Shown in pieces: positions 8,583-16,766 of a stretch of 64,000 bases of DNA. Below the pieces are notes generated by a model that was not told the origin of the DNA, did not search any database, and saw nothing but the letters and a program-made list of their open reading frames with translations. Made by a program: the position numbers and the translations under genes. Position 1 is the first letter of the stretch. Each line of letters begins with the position of its first letter. Origin of the DNA: DASQQQ01 sp036390995 (GTDB lineage Bacteria; Actinomycetota; UBA4738; HRBIN12). The stretch is from the NCBI GenBank assembly GCA_036390995.1, contig DASWAT010000083.1, forward strand, positions 1-64,000, given 5' to 3'.

Positions 8583-9455
8583 ATGGATGCCGTACGCGCC
8601 GAGGGAGCCGTTCGCGAGATCCGGGCTGAGGCGATCACGGACGCCGTGCGCGAGCTGTGCGTCCGGGTCAACTACGAGGTCCCCGAGGACCTGGCCGAGG
8701 CCGTCCGCCGGGCGCGCGAGCAAGAGCGGTCGCCGCTCGGCCGGCAGGTCCTGGACCTGTTGATCCAGAACCAGGAGCTCGCTGCGCAGGGCGAGTACCC
8801 GTACTGCCAGGACACCGGCTCCACCGTGGTGTTCGTCGATCTCGGGCAGGACGTCCACGTGGTGGGGGCGGACCTGGAGGACGCCATCGACGAGGGGGTC
8901 CGACGGGGCTATAAGGAGGGCTACCTGCGGAGCTCCATCGTGCGCGACCCGCTGTTCGAGCGGACGAACACCGGCGACAACACGCCGGCCTTCGTCCACA
9001 CGCGGATCGTGCCGGGCGATCAGGTCCGGATCCAGGTCGACGCGAAGGGCGGCGGCTCCGAGAACAAGGGCCGCCACGCCATGCTGAAGCCGGCCGACGG
9101 GCTGGAGGGCGTGAAGGCGTTCGTGCTCAGAGCGGTGGCCGAGGCCGGTCCGGACGCCTGTCCGCCGGGGATCATCGGCGTCGGGATCGGCGGCAACTTC
9201 GAATACGTGGCGATCCTCGCGAAGCGAGCGCTGATGCGCAAGGTGGGGCAGCCGAGCCCGGACCCAAGGGTGGCGGAGCTGGAGGCGGAGCTGTTCGAGC
9301 GGTGCAACGCGCTCGGGCTCGGCCCCCAGTCGCTCGGGGGGACGCAGACCGTGCTGGCGGTCCACGTGGAGACGATGCCCACGCACATCGCGTCGCTGCC
9401 GGTTGCCGTGAACATCGAGTGCCACGCGCACCGAACGGGGACGAAGGTGATCTGA
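8583..9455 (+). CDS. Class I fumarate hydratase, alpha subunit
   Basis: This 290-residue [4Fe-4S] hydro-lyase subunit corresponds to the N-terminal half of FumA/FumB. The three likely cluster cysteines lie in PYCQDTGS, DACPPGIIGVGIGGN and ERCNALGLGPQSLGG. NTGDNTPAFVH and GGGSENKG are further class I motifs. The partner beta subunit begins 1 bp after the stop. Tartrate dehydratases share this two-subunit layout, but the surrounding TCA genes point to fumarate/malate. The ATG at 8583 is chosen because the family similarity begins just after it; no strong ribosome-binding site is visible. Confidence 0.9.
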   Translation: MDAVRAEGAVREIRAEAITDAVRELCVRVNYEVPEDLAEAVRRAREQERSPLGRQVLDLLIQNQELAAQGEYPYCQDTGSTVVFVDLGQDVHVVGADLEDAIDEGVRRGYKEGYLRSSIVRDPLFERTNTGDNTPAFVHTRIVPGDQVRIQVDAKGGGSENKGRHAMLKPADGLEGVKAFVLRAVAEAGPDACPPGIIGVGIGGNFEYVAILAKRALMRKVGQPSPDPRVAELEAELFERCNALGLGPQSLGGTQTVLAVHVETMPTHIASLPVAVNIECHAHRTGTKVI

Positions 9456-9456
9456 G

Positions 9457-10071
9457 GTGAGCGTCGAGGTCCTGGACGACGGGAGCAAGCGCATCCGGGC
9501 CCCGCTGTCGGACGAGGACGTCCGAAGCCTCTCGGCCGGCGACGTGGTGCTGATCTCCGGAACGATCTACGCGGCCCGGGACGCCGCTCACAAGCGCCTC
9601 GTCGAGATGCTGGACGCCGGCGAGCCCCTGCCGTTCGATCCCGCGGGGCAGATCGTCTACTACGTGGGTCCCACGCCCGAGCGGCCGGGCAACGTCATCG
9701 GCTCGGCCGGGCCCACCACCGCCAGCCGGATGGACCCGTACACCCCGCGGATGCTCGAGGTCGGCCTGAAGGGGATCGTCGGCAAGGGCGGACGCGGACC
9801 GGCGGTCCGGGAGGCCCTGAAGGCCCACACCGCGGTCTACATGGCCGCGTTGGGCGGTGGGGGGGCGCTGGCCGCACTCCGGATCCGGTCGCAGCGGGTC
9901 ATCGCCTTCGAGGAGCTCGGGCCGGAGTCGGTCCGGGAGATGGAGGTCGAGGACTTCCCGGTGTGGGTCGTGAACGACCGCGAGGGCCGCGACTTCTACG
10001 CCGAGACCATCCGGCCGTGGCGTGCGAACGAGCTCCTTCCCGACGAGCTGCGGCTCCCGGCCGACGCGTAG
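9457..10071 (+). CDS. Class I fumarate hydratase, beta subunit
   Basis: This 204-residue subunit equals the C-terminal domain of single-chain class I fumarases. The conserved segment around GPTTASRMDPYTPRMLE (about 88-104) and the glycine-rich GIVGKGGRGPAVREAL are typical substrate-binding motifs. It forms the active hydratase with the alpha subunit immediately upstream. The GTG at 9457 lies two bases past the alpha stop codon, and a GAGGTGA-like ribosome-binding context is available inside the end of the alpha gene. Confidence 0.9.
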   Translation: MSVEVLDDGSKRIRAPLSDEDVRSLSAGDVVLISGTIYAARDAAHKRLVEMLDAGEPLPFDPAGQIVYYVGPTPERPGNVIGSAGPTTASRMDPYTPRMLEVGLKGIVGKGGRGPAVREALKAHTAVYMAALGGGGALAALRIRSQRVIAFEELGPESVREMEVEDFPVWVVNDREGRDFYAETIRPWRANELLPDELRLPADA

Positions 10072-10124
10072 GTACGCCGCGACCTCGCGTGCGGCCCGGT
10101 CGTAGCATCGGATCGGAGGTGAGC

Positions 10125-10283
10125 ATGAGCGAGCGACGTCCCGGTCCCCGAGCGTTCTTCACGAACTGGCGCACGTACGACGGGCCATTCGCGACGAAGG
10201 TGCGCCTGACGATCCGCAACCGGTTCCGGGCCGTGGTGCTGTTGAAGGGCTGCTGCGGCCACCACGGCGAGCCGGGGTGCTGA
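10125..10283 (+). CDS. Small protein with a Cys/His-rich C-terminus
   Basis: A 52-residue basic protein preceded by a strong GGAGGTGAGC ribosome-binding site. It starts with Arg/Pro-rich residues, has an amphipathic stretch containing KVRLTIRNRFR, and ends with CCGHHGEPGC. The dense Cys/His tail suggests metal or iron-sulfur binding or redox activity. I recall similarly sized proteins with comparable tails in other Actinomycetota but know no function. It follows fumarase beta after 53 bp and is followed by a strong hairpin terminator. Confidence 0.65.
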   Translation: MSERRPGPRAFFTNWRTYDGPFATKVRLTIRNRFRAVVLLKGCCGHHGEPGC

Positions 10284-10286
10284 CAG

Positions 10287-10322
10287 CTCCCCGCGGAGGG
10301 CTCCGGTCGGAGCCCCGGGGAG
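10287..10322. terminator. Bidirectional hairpin terminator
   Basis: GGGCTCCG (10298-10305) pairs with CGGAGCCC (10308-10315) around a 2-nt loop, and an outer CTCCCC (10287-10292) pairs with GGGGAG (10317-10322). There is no U tract, as is common in high-GC bacteria. It lies between the convergent small-protein gene and the DUF1918 gene. Confidence 0.65.
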
Positions 10323-10340
10323 CACCCGCGCTGAGCCGGG

Positions 10341-10556
10341 TTATCGTTTGCCCGTCTTGGCCGGGGCCTTCTTGACGGGGATGATCCTTGCCGAACCGCC
10401 GCTCGGCGTGAAGAGAGTCTCGTGCCCGTCCTCCCAGCGGACCCGGTAGCGGATCCCCACCTCGCCCTCGAGGATCTCGAGGATCTCGCCCTCGCGGGTC
10501 GGCTGGCCGACGGTCTCGGACTCGACGACGATCCTGTCTCCGACCTTCGCGGTCAT
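10341..10556 (-). CDS. DUF1918 domain protein
   Basis: This 71-residue protein matches the small actinobacterial DUF1918 family: it starts AKVGDRIVVESETVGQPTREG and continues with a beta-rich RYRVRWEDGHETLFTPSG segment, an SH3-like barrel pattern. It ends in a Lys-rich tail. The role is unknown; SH3-like barrels of this type are suspected of nucleic-acid or protein binding. A clear GGAGGT ribosome-binding site precedes the ATG by 7 nt. It is monocistronic with its own upstream region. Confidence 0.85.
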   Translation of the reverse strand: MTAKVGDRIVVESETVGQPTREGEILEILEGEVGIRYRVRWEDGHETLFTPSGGSARIIPVKKAPAKTGKR

Positions 10557-10613
10557 GACCGGAACCTCCGTGGACGCTTACCCTTGATTTCTAGCGCGCC
10601 GGACGGCCGCTGG

Positions 10614-11693
10614 CTACCCCGGGCGACCCGGCCCTCGCAGGGCCTTCGTCACTGCCTCGGCCATCTCCTCGGTGGACGCCGTCCCGCCCAGGTCGCGGGT
10701 CCGGACCCGTCCGGCGGAGAGCACCACGTCGACGGCCCTGGTCACGGCATCGGCGGCCCCGGCCTCGCCGAGGTGGCGAAGCATCATGGCGCCCGACAGG
10801 ATCATGGCCACCGGGTTCGCCCGGCCCTTGCCGGCGATGTCCGGCGCGCTGCCGTGCACCGGCTCGAACACCGCGTACTCCCAGCCGAGGTTCGCCCCGG
10901 CCGCGAGCCCCAGTCCGCCGACGAGCCCGGCGCAGAGATCCGACAGGATGTCCCCGTACAGGTTCGGCAGCAGGAGCACGTCGAAGTCCTCGGGCGACCG
11001 GGTAAGGCGCATCGAGAGGTGGTCGATCTGCATCTCCTCGAACGCCACGTCCGGATGGCCGAGCGCCTCCTCCTGCGCGATCCGCAGGAACAGGCCGTCG
11101 GAGAACAGCATGATGTTGGCCTTGTGTCCCAGCGTGACCTTGCGTCGGCTGTTCGCGCGGGCGTGCTCGAACGCGAACCGGACGATGCGCCGGGCTCCGG
11201 TCACCGAGATCGGCTTCAGCGTGATGCCGGCGTCGTCGCGCACCTCGATGCCGGACAGCCTACGGAGCTCCTCCCGAAGCTGCTTCGTCTCCTGCGCCTC
11301 CCGCTCGAACTCGATCCCCGCGTAGAGGTCCTCGGTGTTCTCCCGGATCACAACCAAGTCGACGCCGGCGTACCGCGTGGGAACGCCGGGAAGCGTCCGC
11401 GACGGACGGACGGCGGCGAACAGGTCGAGCTCGTGGCGGAGCGCGACGTTCACGCTCCGGAACCCCGTCCCGACCGGCGTCGTGATCGGCCCCTTCATCG
11501 CGACTCGGGTCCGCCGGATCTGCTCGAGGACTCGGCCGGGGAGGGTCGTGCCCTCCCGGTCCAGGGCTGCGGCGCCCGCCTCCTCCACGATCCACTCGAA
11601 CGCCACGCCGGTGGCCTCGAGCACGCGGCGGGTGGCCTCGGAGACCTCGGGGCCGATGCCGTCGCCGGGGATCAGCGTGATCAGGTGGGCCAT
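10614..11693 (-). CDS. Second isocitrate/isopropylmalate dehydrogenase family protein
   Basis: A 359-residue paralogue of the icd product, with [21 protein letters not shown] at the N-terminus, [16 protein letters not shown] and [20 protein letters not shown]. The cofactor-side motif differs (HGSAPDIAGKGRANP), as in isopropylmalate, tartrate or homoisocitrate dehydrogenases. No leu genes lie nearby, so substrate is open. The ATG at 11693 is preferred because a TATCGT box ends 6 nt upstream and the family N-terminus begins there; a longer frame adds 20 residues with no similarity. Confidence 0.85.
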   Translation of the reverse strand: MAHLITLIPGDGIGPEVSEATRRVLEATGVAFEWIVEEAGAAALDREGTTLPGRVLEQIRRTRVAMKGPITTPVGTGFRSVNVALRHELDLFAAVRPSRTLPGVPTRYAGVDLVVIRENTEDLYAGIEFEREAQETKQLREELRRLSGIEVRDDAGITLKPISVTGARRIVRFAFEHARANSRRKVTLGHKANIMLFSDGLFLRIAQEEALGHPDVAFEEMQIDHLSMRLTRSPEDFDVLLLPNLYGDILSDLCAGLVGGLGLAAGANLGWEYAVFEPVHGSAPDIAGKGRANPVAMILSGAMMLRHLGEAGAADAVTRAVDVVLSAGRVRTRDLGGTASTEEMAEAVTKALRGPGRPG

Positions 11694-11903
11694 GCCCGCA
11701 CGATATCGAACGATCCACCCGGCGCGGCCGCCCGTACACGGCCAGACGTTCACCCTTCGAGTTCGCGGGCGTCTTCGCCTAGCACTGCTGGATCCATCCC
11801 ACCACGATGACCGGCGTCGTTCGTGTGCCGGTCAAGGCGGCGCCGGGCGTCGGGTCCCCGGGACCCGGTTCCGCATCACGATCGCCTCCGTCGTCGTCCC
11901 CGA

Positions 11904-12609
11904 CGGTTCGCGCACGCCGTGGATGTGGGGGCCATCGAGACCCACCCGCCGGTCGATGGTGAACACGGCGGACTCGGCGGCACTCGCCGCGGCCCAGTCC
12001 TGCATCGACCCAACGACGCGCGGGGACCCCGAGACCCTGGCGGACCGGTACGCGACCCAGAACGAGGCCAACTCGCAGGGCGGGATCGTCTGGACCGACA
12101 CGGTGAACTGCGGGGCGGGAGCGGCCGGTCACGTCTCGGTCAGGTACACGGCGCCGCACGAGTACTTCTTCGCGCCGGCGATCGGCTTCCCGTCCAGCAC
12201 CACGGTGGCCGGTGTGGCCACGGCGGCGTGGGGGCCGACCTCCGGGACGAGCCCGATCCCGCTGGTGCTCGACCTCGGGAGCATCAACGCGACCTGCGAC
12301 GTCCCGAACATCCAGATCGGGAGCGTGTGCTACTTCTGGTACGACAACGACAAGTTCTCGGGCTCCAACTGGGGGTTCCTCAACCTCGGCCTATGGAACG
12401 TCGACAGCGGCGACCCCTGCCCCAACCGTGGAGGCGCGAACGAGCTGGCCGGATACCTGGACGGCTCGTTGAGCTTCTACGGCGACCTGAGATACCCCGA
12501 CCCGACCTACGTCTGCCGGATCCCCGGCCTCACCGACAACCTGTGGTTCAACGAGATCGCATGGCTGGTCGACGGGGCCGACATCGGCGGGACGCCGGGG
12601 AACACATAG
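11904..12609 (+). pseudogene. TadG-like pilus-assembly protein remnant (5'-truncated, frameshifted)
   Basis: TadE/TadG-like proteins begin with a hydrophobic helix followed by AVDVG...RRxxVNTADSAALAAA. Here FAHAVDVGAIET is encoded in one frame (11907-11942) and RRSMVNTADSAALAAAQSC in the next (from 11950), so an apparent 1-nt insertion lies at about 11937-11950. The preceding transmembrane segment is missing. Downstream, VSVRYTAPHEYFFAPAIGF and ATAAWGPTSG fit the family. An ORF from the ATG at 11956 (217 residues) could still be made but would have no export signal. No other tad genes are in the window. A sequencing error could explain the frameshift but not the missing helix. Confidence 0.6.
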
Positions 12610-12649
12610 GACTTCGGGCTCTACGGGGTGAGGCTCATCTGGTAAGGGG

Positions 12650-13420
12650 TCAGAAGCGGTCGAACAGGATCGAGCGCTTCACGTCCTGGATCGCCTTCGT
12701 CACCTCGATGCCGCGAGGACAGGCCTCGGTGCAGTTGAAGGTGGTCCGGCAGCGGAACACGCCGGTCTTCTCGGACAGGATCTTCAGGCGCTCGTCGGCG
12801 GCGCGGTCGCGGCTGTCGTAGATGAACCGGTGGGCGTTCACGATGGCCGCCGGGCCGACGTACTCCTCGTCGCCCCAGAAGATCGGACACGACGTGGTGC
12901 AGCAGGCGCACAGGATGCACTTCGTGGTGTCGTCGAAGCGGTGGCGCTCCTCGGGGGACTGCACGCGCTCGGTGTTCGGCTCGCCCTCTTCGTTGATGAG
13001 GTAGGGGAGGACCGATCGGTACCCTGCGAAGAACGGCTCCATGTCCACGTACAGGTCCTTCAGGACCGGCAGGCCGCGGATCGGCTCCACCGTCACCCTC
13101 GGGACGAGGTCGCGTACCAGGACCTTGCAGGCCAGGCGGTTCTTGCCGTTCACCATCATGGCGTCCGAGCCGCAGATGCCGTGGGCGCACGAGCGCCGCA
13201 GCGCCAGGGTGCCGTCGTGGCGCCACTTCACCTCGTGGAGCGCGTCGAGCAGGCGGTCGTTCGGGAACGCCTCGATCGTGAACTCGTCCCACCACGACTC
13301 TTCGCCCCGCAGCTCCGGGTTGTACCGGCGGATCTTCAGCGTGAGCGAGACCTTGCCGGTGGCGCCCGCCCGCCGTTGATCGGAGGAGTCGAGGACGTCC
13401 CCGAGTGGCTGCGAGCTCAT
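12650..13420 (-). CDS. sdhB: Succinate dehydrogenase iron-sulfur subunit
   Basis: This 256-residue subunit carries three iron-sulfur clusters. The [2Fe-2S] ligands lie in RRSCAHGICGSDAM and NRLACK. The ferredoxin-like C-terminal domain has CILCACCTTSCP and CRTTFNCTEACPRGI for the [4Fe-4S] and [3Fe-4S] clusters. Electrons pass from the flavoprotein to quinone through this chain. It is the last gene of sdhCDAB, and its ATG overlaps the sdhA stop (ATGA). Confidence 0.96.
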   Translation of the reverse strand: MSSQPLGDVLDSSDQRRAGATGKVSLTLKIRRYNPELRGEESWWDEFTIEAFPNDRLLDALHEVKWRHDGTLALRRSCAHGICGSDAMMVNGKNRLACKVLVRDLVPRVTVEPIRGLPVLKDLYVDMEPFFAGYRSVLPYLINEEGEPNTERVQSPEERHRFDDTTKCILCACCTTSCPIFWGDEEYVGPAAIVNAHRFIYDSRDRAADERLKILSEKTGVFRCRTTFNCTEACPRGIEVTKAIQDVKRSILFDRF

Positions 13421-15156
13421 CAGTACTTCCTCTCCATGGGCACGTAGGGCCCGAGCTTCACGTCCTTGTACTCCAGGCGGATCCCGCCGTCGTCCTCCCG
13501 GTACGCGAGCGAGTGCTTCAGCCAGTGCTCGTCGTCGCGCAGCGGATGGTCTTCGCGGTAGTGCCCGCCCCGGCTCTCGTCACGGGCCAGCGCGGCGGCC
13601 ACGAGCGCGTCGGCGCAATCGAGGAGGAAGCCCAGCTCCACGACCTCCATGAGGTCGGTGTTGTACATCTTGCCCTTGTCCTGCACGAGGACGTGGTCGA
13701 AGCGCTCGCGCAGGCCGCCCAGGACCTCCTGCATCTTGCGCAGGCTCTCCTCCGTTCGGACCACGAACGCGAGGTCGTACATCTGGTCCTGCAGGTCCGT
13801 CCGGATGTCGGCCGCGTTGGCTCCCTCCGCCCGCTCGAGCATCGCGCCGAGCATCTCGGTCACGAACCCCTCCGGGCGCTCGGGCAGGTCGGGCAGGTGG
13901 GCCTCCGTCGCGAACTCGGCCATGTGCCTCCCGCCCCGGCGGCCGAACACCACGATGTCGAGGAGCGAGTTCGTGCCCAGACGGTTCGCGCCGTGCACCG
14001 AGACGCACGCGCACTCACCCGCCGCGTACAGGCCCGGCACCGGCGTCTCGTCCGGTCCGACCACCACCCGGCCGTCGACGTCGGTGGGGATGCCGCCCAT
14101 CGCGTAGTGCGCGGTGGGCTGGATCGGGACCGGTTCGGTGGTGGGCTCGACGTTCAGGTAGATCCGGGCGAACTCGGTGACGTCGGGCAGCTTCTCCTCG
14201 ATGACGTCGCGGGGCAGATGCCGAACGTCGAGATACACCCCGTCCTTGTGCGGGCCGATGCCCCGGCCCTCCCGGACCTCCTGGAAGATGGCTCGGGAGA
14301 CGAGGTCGCGCGGAGCCAGATCCTTCACCGTGGGGGCGTAGCGCTCCATGAACCGCTCGCCCTCGCTGTTCAGCAGGATCCCGCCCTCGCCGCGGACGGC
14401 TTCGGAGAGCAGGATGCCCATCCCGTAGACCCCCGTGGGGTGGAACTGGAAGAACTCCATGTCCTCGAGCGGCAGCCCGCGCCGGAACACCACCGAGGGA
14501 CCGTCGCCGGTCAGCGTGTGGGCGTTCGAGGAGACCCGGAACATCCGGCCGAACCCGCCGGTAGCGAACAGCACGGCCTTGGCCCGGAAGACGTGGAGCT
14601 CGCCGGTGGCCAGCTCGTACGCGACGACGCCGGCCGTGCGACCCTCGCTCATCAGGAGGTCGAGGACGTAGAACTCGTTGAAGAACCGGATGCCGCGCTT
14701 CACGCACTGCTGGTACAGGGTCTGCAGGATCATGTGGCCGGTGCGGTCGGCGGCGTAGCATGCCCGCTTGACCGGTGCCTCGCCGTGGTTGCGGGTGTGA
14801 CCGCCGAACCGGCGTTGGTCGATCTTGCCGTCGGGGGTTCTGTTGAACGGCAGCCCCCAGTGCTCCAGCTCGTAGATCGCGTCGATGGCCTCCTCGCACA
14901 TCAGCTGGGCTGCGGACTGGTCGACCAGGTAGTCGCCGCCCTTCACCGTGTCGAAGGCGTGCCACTCAGGAGAGTCCTCCTCCACGTTGGCAAGGGCCGC
15001 GCACACCCCGCCCTGCGCCGTGCCCGTGTGCGAGCGCGTGGGGTACAGCTTCGAGATCACGGCGGTTCGCCCGCGGTCCGCCGCCTCGATGGCCGCCCGC
15101 ATCCCGGCGCCGCCGGCGCCGACGATCACGGAGTCGTACGTGTGGGTGACCGTCAC
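13420..15156 (-). CDS. sdhA: Succinate dehydrogenase flavoprotein subunit
   Basis: This 578-residue flavoprotein oxidises succinate to fumarate. The N-terminal dinucleotide motif is [17 protein letters not shown]. The histidine in SHTGTAQGG binds FAD covalently in this family. [11 protein letters not shown], the arginine in [16 protein letters not shown], and [13 protein letters not shown] are catalytic and FAD-domain signatures. Start is the GTG at 15156, 1 bp after the sdhD stop. Membrane anchors C and D precede it in the operon, so the complex is a membrane-bound complex II. Confidence 0.96.
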   Translation of the reverse strand: MTVTHTYDSVIVGAGGAGMRAAIEAADRGRTAVISKLYPTRSHTGTAQGGVCAALANVEEDSPEWHAFDTVKGGDYLVDQSAAQLMCEEAIDAIYELEHWGLPFNRTPDGKIDQRRFGGHTRNHGEAPVKRACYAADRTGHMILQTLYQQCVKRGIRFFNEFYVLDLLMSEGRTAGVVAYELATGELHVFRAKAVLFATGGFGRMFRVSSNAHTLTGDGPSVVFRRGLPLEDMEFFQFHPTGVYGMGILLSEAVRGEGGILLNSEGERFMERYAPTVKDLAPRDLVSRAIFQEVREGRGIGPHKDGVYLDVRHLPRDVIEEKLPDVTEFARIYLNVEPTTEPVPIQPTAHYAMGGIPTDVDGRVVVGPDETPVPGLYAAGECACVSVHGANRLGTNSLLDIVVFGRRGGRHMAEFATEAHLPDLPERPEGFVTEMLGAMLERAEGANAADIRTDLQDQMYDLAFVVRTEESLRKMQEVLGGLRERFDHVLVQDKGKMYNTDLMEVVELGFLLDCADALVAAALARDESRGGHYREDHPLRDDEHWLKHSLAYREDDGGIRLEYKDVKLGPYVPMERKY

Positions 15157-15157
15157 G

Positions 15158-15616
15158 TCACGTCGCCCCCGGCCACCTGCTGGGTTCGAACGTGAACACG
15201 ATCACGGTCCCCAGCACGAAGAGCACGAACCCGACGATGTAGAAGAACATGTTCACCACGAAGCGCCAGGCCACCGGCCGCACGTAGTCCTGCACGACGA
15301 CGCGGAGCCCGTTGATCCCGTGCAGCAGGGCGAGCGAGAGCAGCGCCCAGTCCCAGGTGCGCCAGAACGGGCTCTGCCACCGGGTTGCCACGAAGCCGAA
15401 ATCCACCCGACCGACCCCGCCACCGACGACGTGCATGATCAGCACGTGACCCACGACCAGGAACAGCAGCACGATGCCGCTGATGCGCATGAACAGCCAG
15501 GTCCACAGCTCCCAGCCTCCGGCCGGCCGATCCCGGCCGCTCCGATACCCCAGGATGGATCCGCCGCGCGGAGCGGGGTTCTCGGCTGCCGGTCGGCTCT
15601 CGGTCCGTGTGGCCAT
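15158..15616 (-). CDS. sdhD: Succinate dehydrogenase membrane anchor subunit
   Basis: A 152-residue hydrophobic subunit with a polar N-terminal 40 residues and three membrane helices (about 45-65, 90-110 and 120-142). [11 protein letters not shown] and [16 protein letters not shown] carry histidines in positions typical of the b-heme/quinone anchors. The ATG at 15616 shares one base with the sdhC stop, so translation is coupled. Confidence 0.85.
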   Translation of the reverse strand: MATRTESRPAAENPAPRGGSILGYRSGRDRPAGGWELWTWLFMRISGIVLLFLVVGHVLIMHVVGGGVGRVDFGFVATRWQSPFWRTWDWALLSLALLHGINGLRVVVQDYVRPVAWRFVVNMFFYIVGFVLFVLGTVIVFTFEPSRWPGAT

Positions 15617-16017
15617 CACAGGTTCCAATGGAGGGCGAGGTCGAGGATGTCCTTGCCCATGATCCAGGTGATCGGGACCATGCTGAGCACGAAGATGCCG
15701 GTGCTGGCGAGGGAGATCGCCTTGAAGTGGCGGGTGGAGCTCGGCCAGAAGTCGAACACCATGATCTTGACGCCGTTGATCGCGTGGTACATGACCGCAG
15801 CGACGAGCCCGAGCTCGAGGATCCGCACCGCCCAGTTCTCGTAGACCGACACCACGCGATCGTAGGCATGAGGGCCCCAGCCGATGACTGCGGTGTCGAT
15901 GACATGCGCGAACAGGAAGAGGATGACTGCGACGCCGGTGATCCGATGGGCGATCCAGGACCATTGCCCCGGACTGCCCCTGTACAGCGTCCCGACGTCG
16001 GTCTTCCGTTTCGCCAT
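15616..16017 (-). CDS. sdhC: Succinate dehydrogenase cytochrome b subunit
   Basis: A 133-residue subunit with three membrane helices. RGSPGQWSWIAHRITGVAV is the SdhC signature for the first helix, and likely axial heme histidines are in LFAHVIDT and MYHAINGVK. It starts the sdhCDAB operon; the ATG is at 16017. The upstream stretch 16018-16123 contains a TAGTCT box 14 nt before the start and no recognisable ribosome-binding site. Confidence 0.88.
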   Translation of the reverse strand: MAKRKTDVGTLYRGSPGQWSWIAHRITGVAVILFLFAHVIDTAVIGWGPHAYDRVVSVYENWAVRILELGLVAAVMYHAINGVKIMVFDFWPSSTRHFKAISLASTGIFVLSMVPITWIMGKDILDLALHWNL

Positions 16018-16123
16018 CGTCGTTGCCCCAAAGACTAGCGCGCCGGTTGTGGGTCGTTCCGGCCGAAGCGGTGCGCGGCCGCGGGGAGTCTACTCCGGAA
16101 CGGCGGGCATCGACCGGGGCGCG

Positions 16124-16756
16124 TTACGCCAGCCGGAGCGCCACCAGCACGCCTTCGCGCGTCGGGACGATGTTCGAGAGGAAGCGCTCGTCCTCGGCGA
16201 TGAGGCGGTTGTGCTCGCGGATCGCGTCGGGACCCTCTCCCTCGTCGAGCACCGTGCCGGCCCCGTATCCGATCGTGTTGTCGCACAGGTACAGGCCGCC
16301 CACGCGGATCCGCTCTCGGGCGGCCCGCCATGCCTCCGGGTAGCCGCGCTTGTCGATGTCGCAGAAGACCACGTCGAACTCGCCTTCGACGCCGGCGAGA
16401 CTCGTGAGGGCGTCGCCGGCGTGCCAGCGGATCCGCTCCCCGAGGCCGGCCCTCCCGAGGTAGCCCATCGCCTTCGGCTCGTTCGCGGGGTCGCCGTCGG
16501 TGGCGTGGACCTCGCCGTTCGGGCCCACCGCGCGCGAGAACCAGAACGCGGAGTACCCGAAGCCGGAGCCGAGCTCGAAGACGCGCCTCGCGCCGATCGA
16601 GCGGGCGAGCAGCTCGAGCCACACGCCGCAGAGGCGGCCGATGATGGGGAAGCCGTTCGCCTCGGCCTCGGTCTCCATCTCCAGGAGTACCGGCTCGTCG
16701 TGACGGACGAGCAGATCCCCCACGTAGGCCTCGACGCGAGGGTCGACGATGTCCAC
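16124..16756 (-). CDS. SAM-dependent O-methyltransferase (CCoAOMT-like)
   Basis: A 210-residue class I methyltransferase of the Methyltransf_3 family. Motif I is VFELGSGFGYSAFWFSRAVG (about 60-80), motif II HATDGD binds SAM, and VVFCDIDKRGYPEAW provides the Asp/Lys metal-binding motif of catechol-type enzymes. DNTIGYG follows. The substrate is probably a small ortho-diphenol or similar metabolite. The GTG start is preceded at 7 nt by TAGGGT, but its TAG is also the nadB stop codon, so a separate promoter is uncertain. Confidence 0.85.
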   Translation of the reverse strand: MDIVDPRVEAYVGDLLVRHDEPVLLEMETEAEANGFPIIGRLCGVWLELLARSIGARRVFELGSGFGYSAFWFSRAVGPNGEVHATDGDPANEPKAMGYLGRAGLGERIRWHAGDALTSLAGVEGEFDVVFCDIDKRGYPEAWRAARERIRVGGLYLCDNTIGYGAGTVLDEGEGPDAIREHNRLIAEDERFLSNIVPTREGVLVALRLA

Positions 16757-16766
16757 GGGCGGAACC

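Noticed and set aside
10614..11753. Longer start (11753) for the second IDH-like gene
   Set aside because: The extra 20 residues have no family similarity and overlap a TATCGT box suited to a leaderless start at 11693.
11779..11935. PASTA-like tail (DPTPGAALTGTRTTPVIVVGWIQQC region) on the - strand with a stop at 11779
   Set aside because: Only about 25 residues look similar, the frame breaks upstream, and it is antisense to the much clearer TadG-like remnant.
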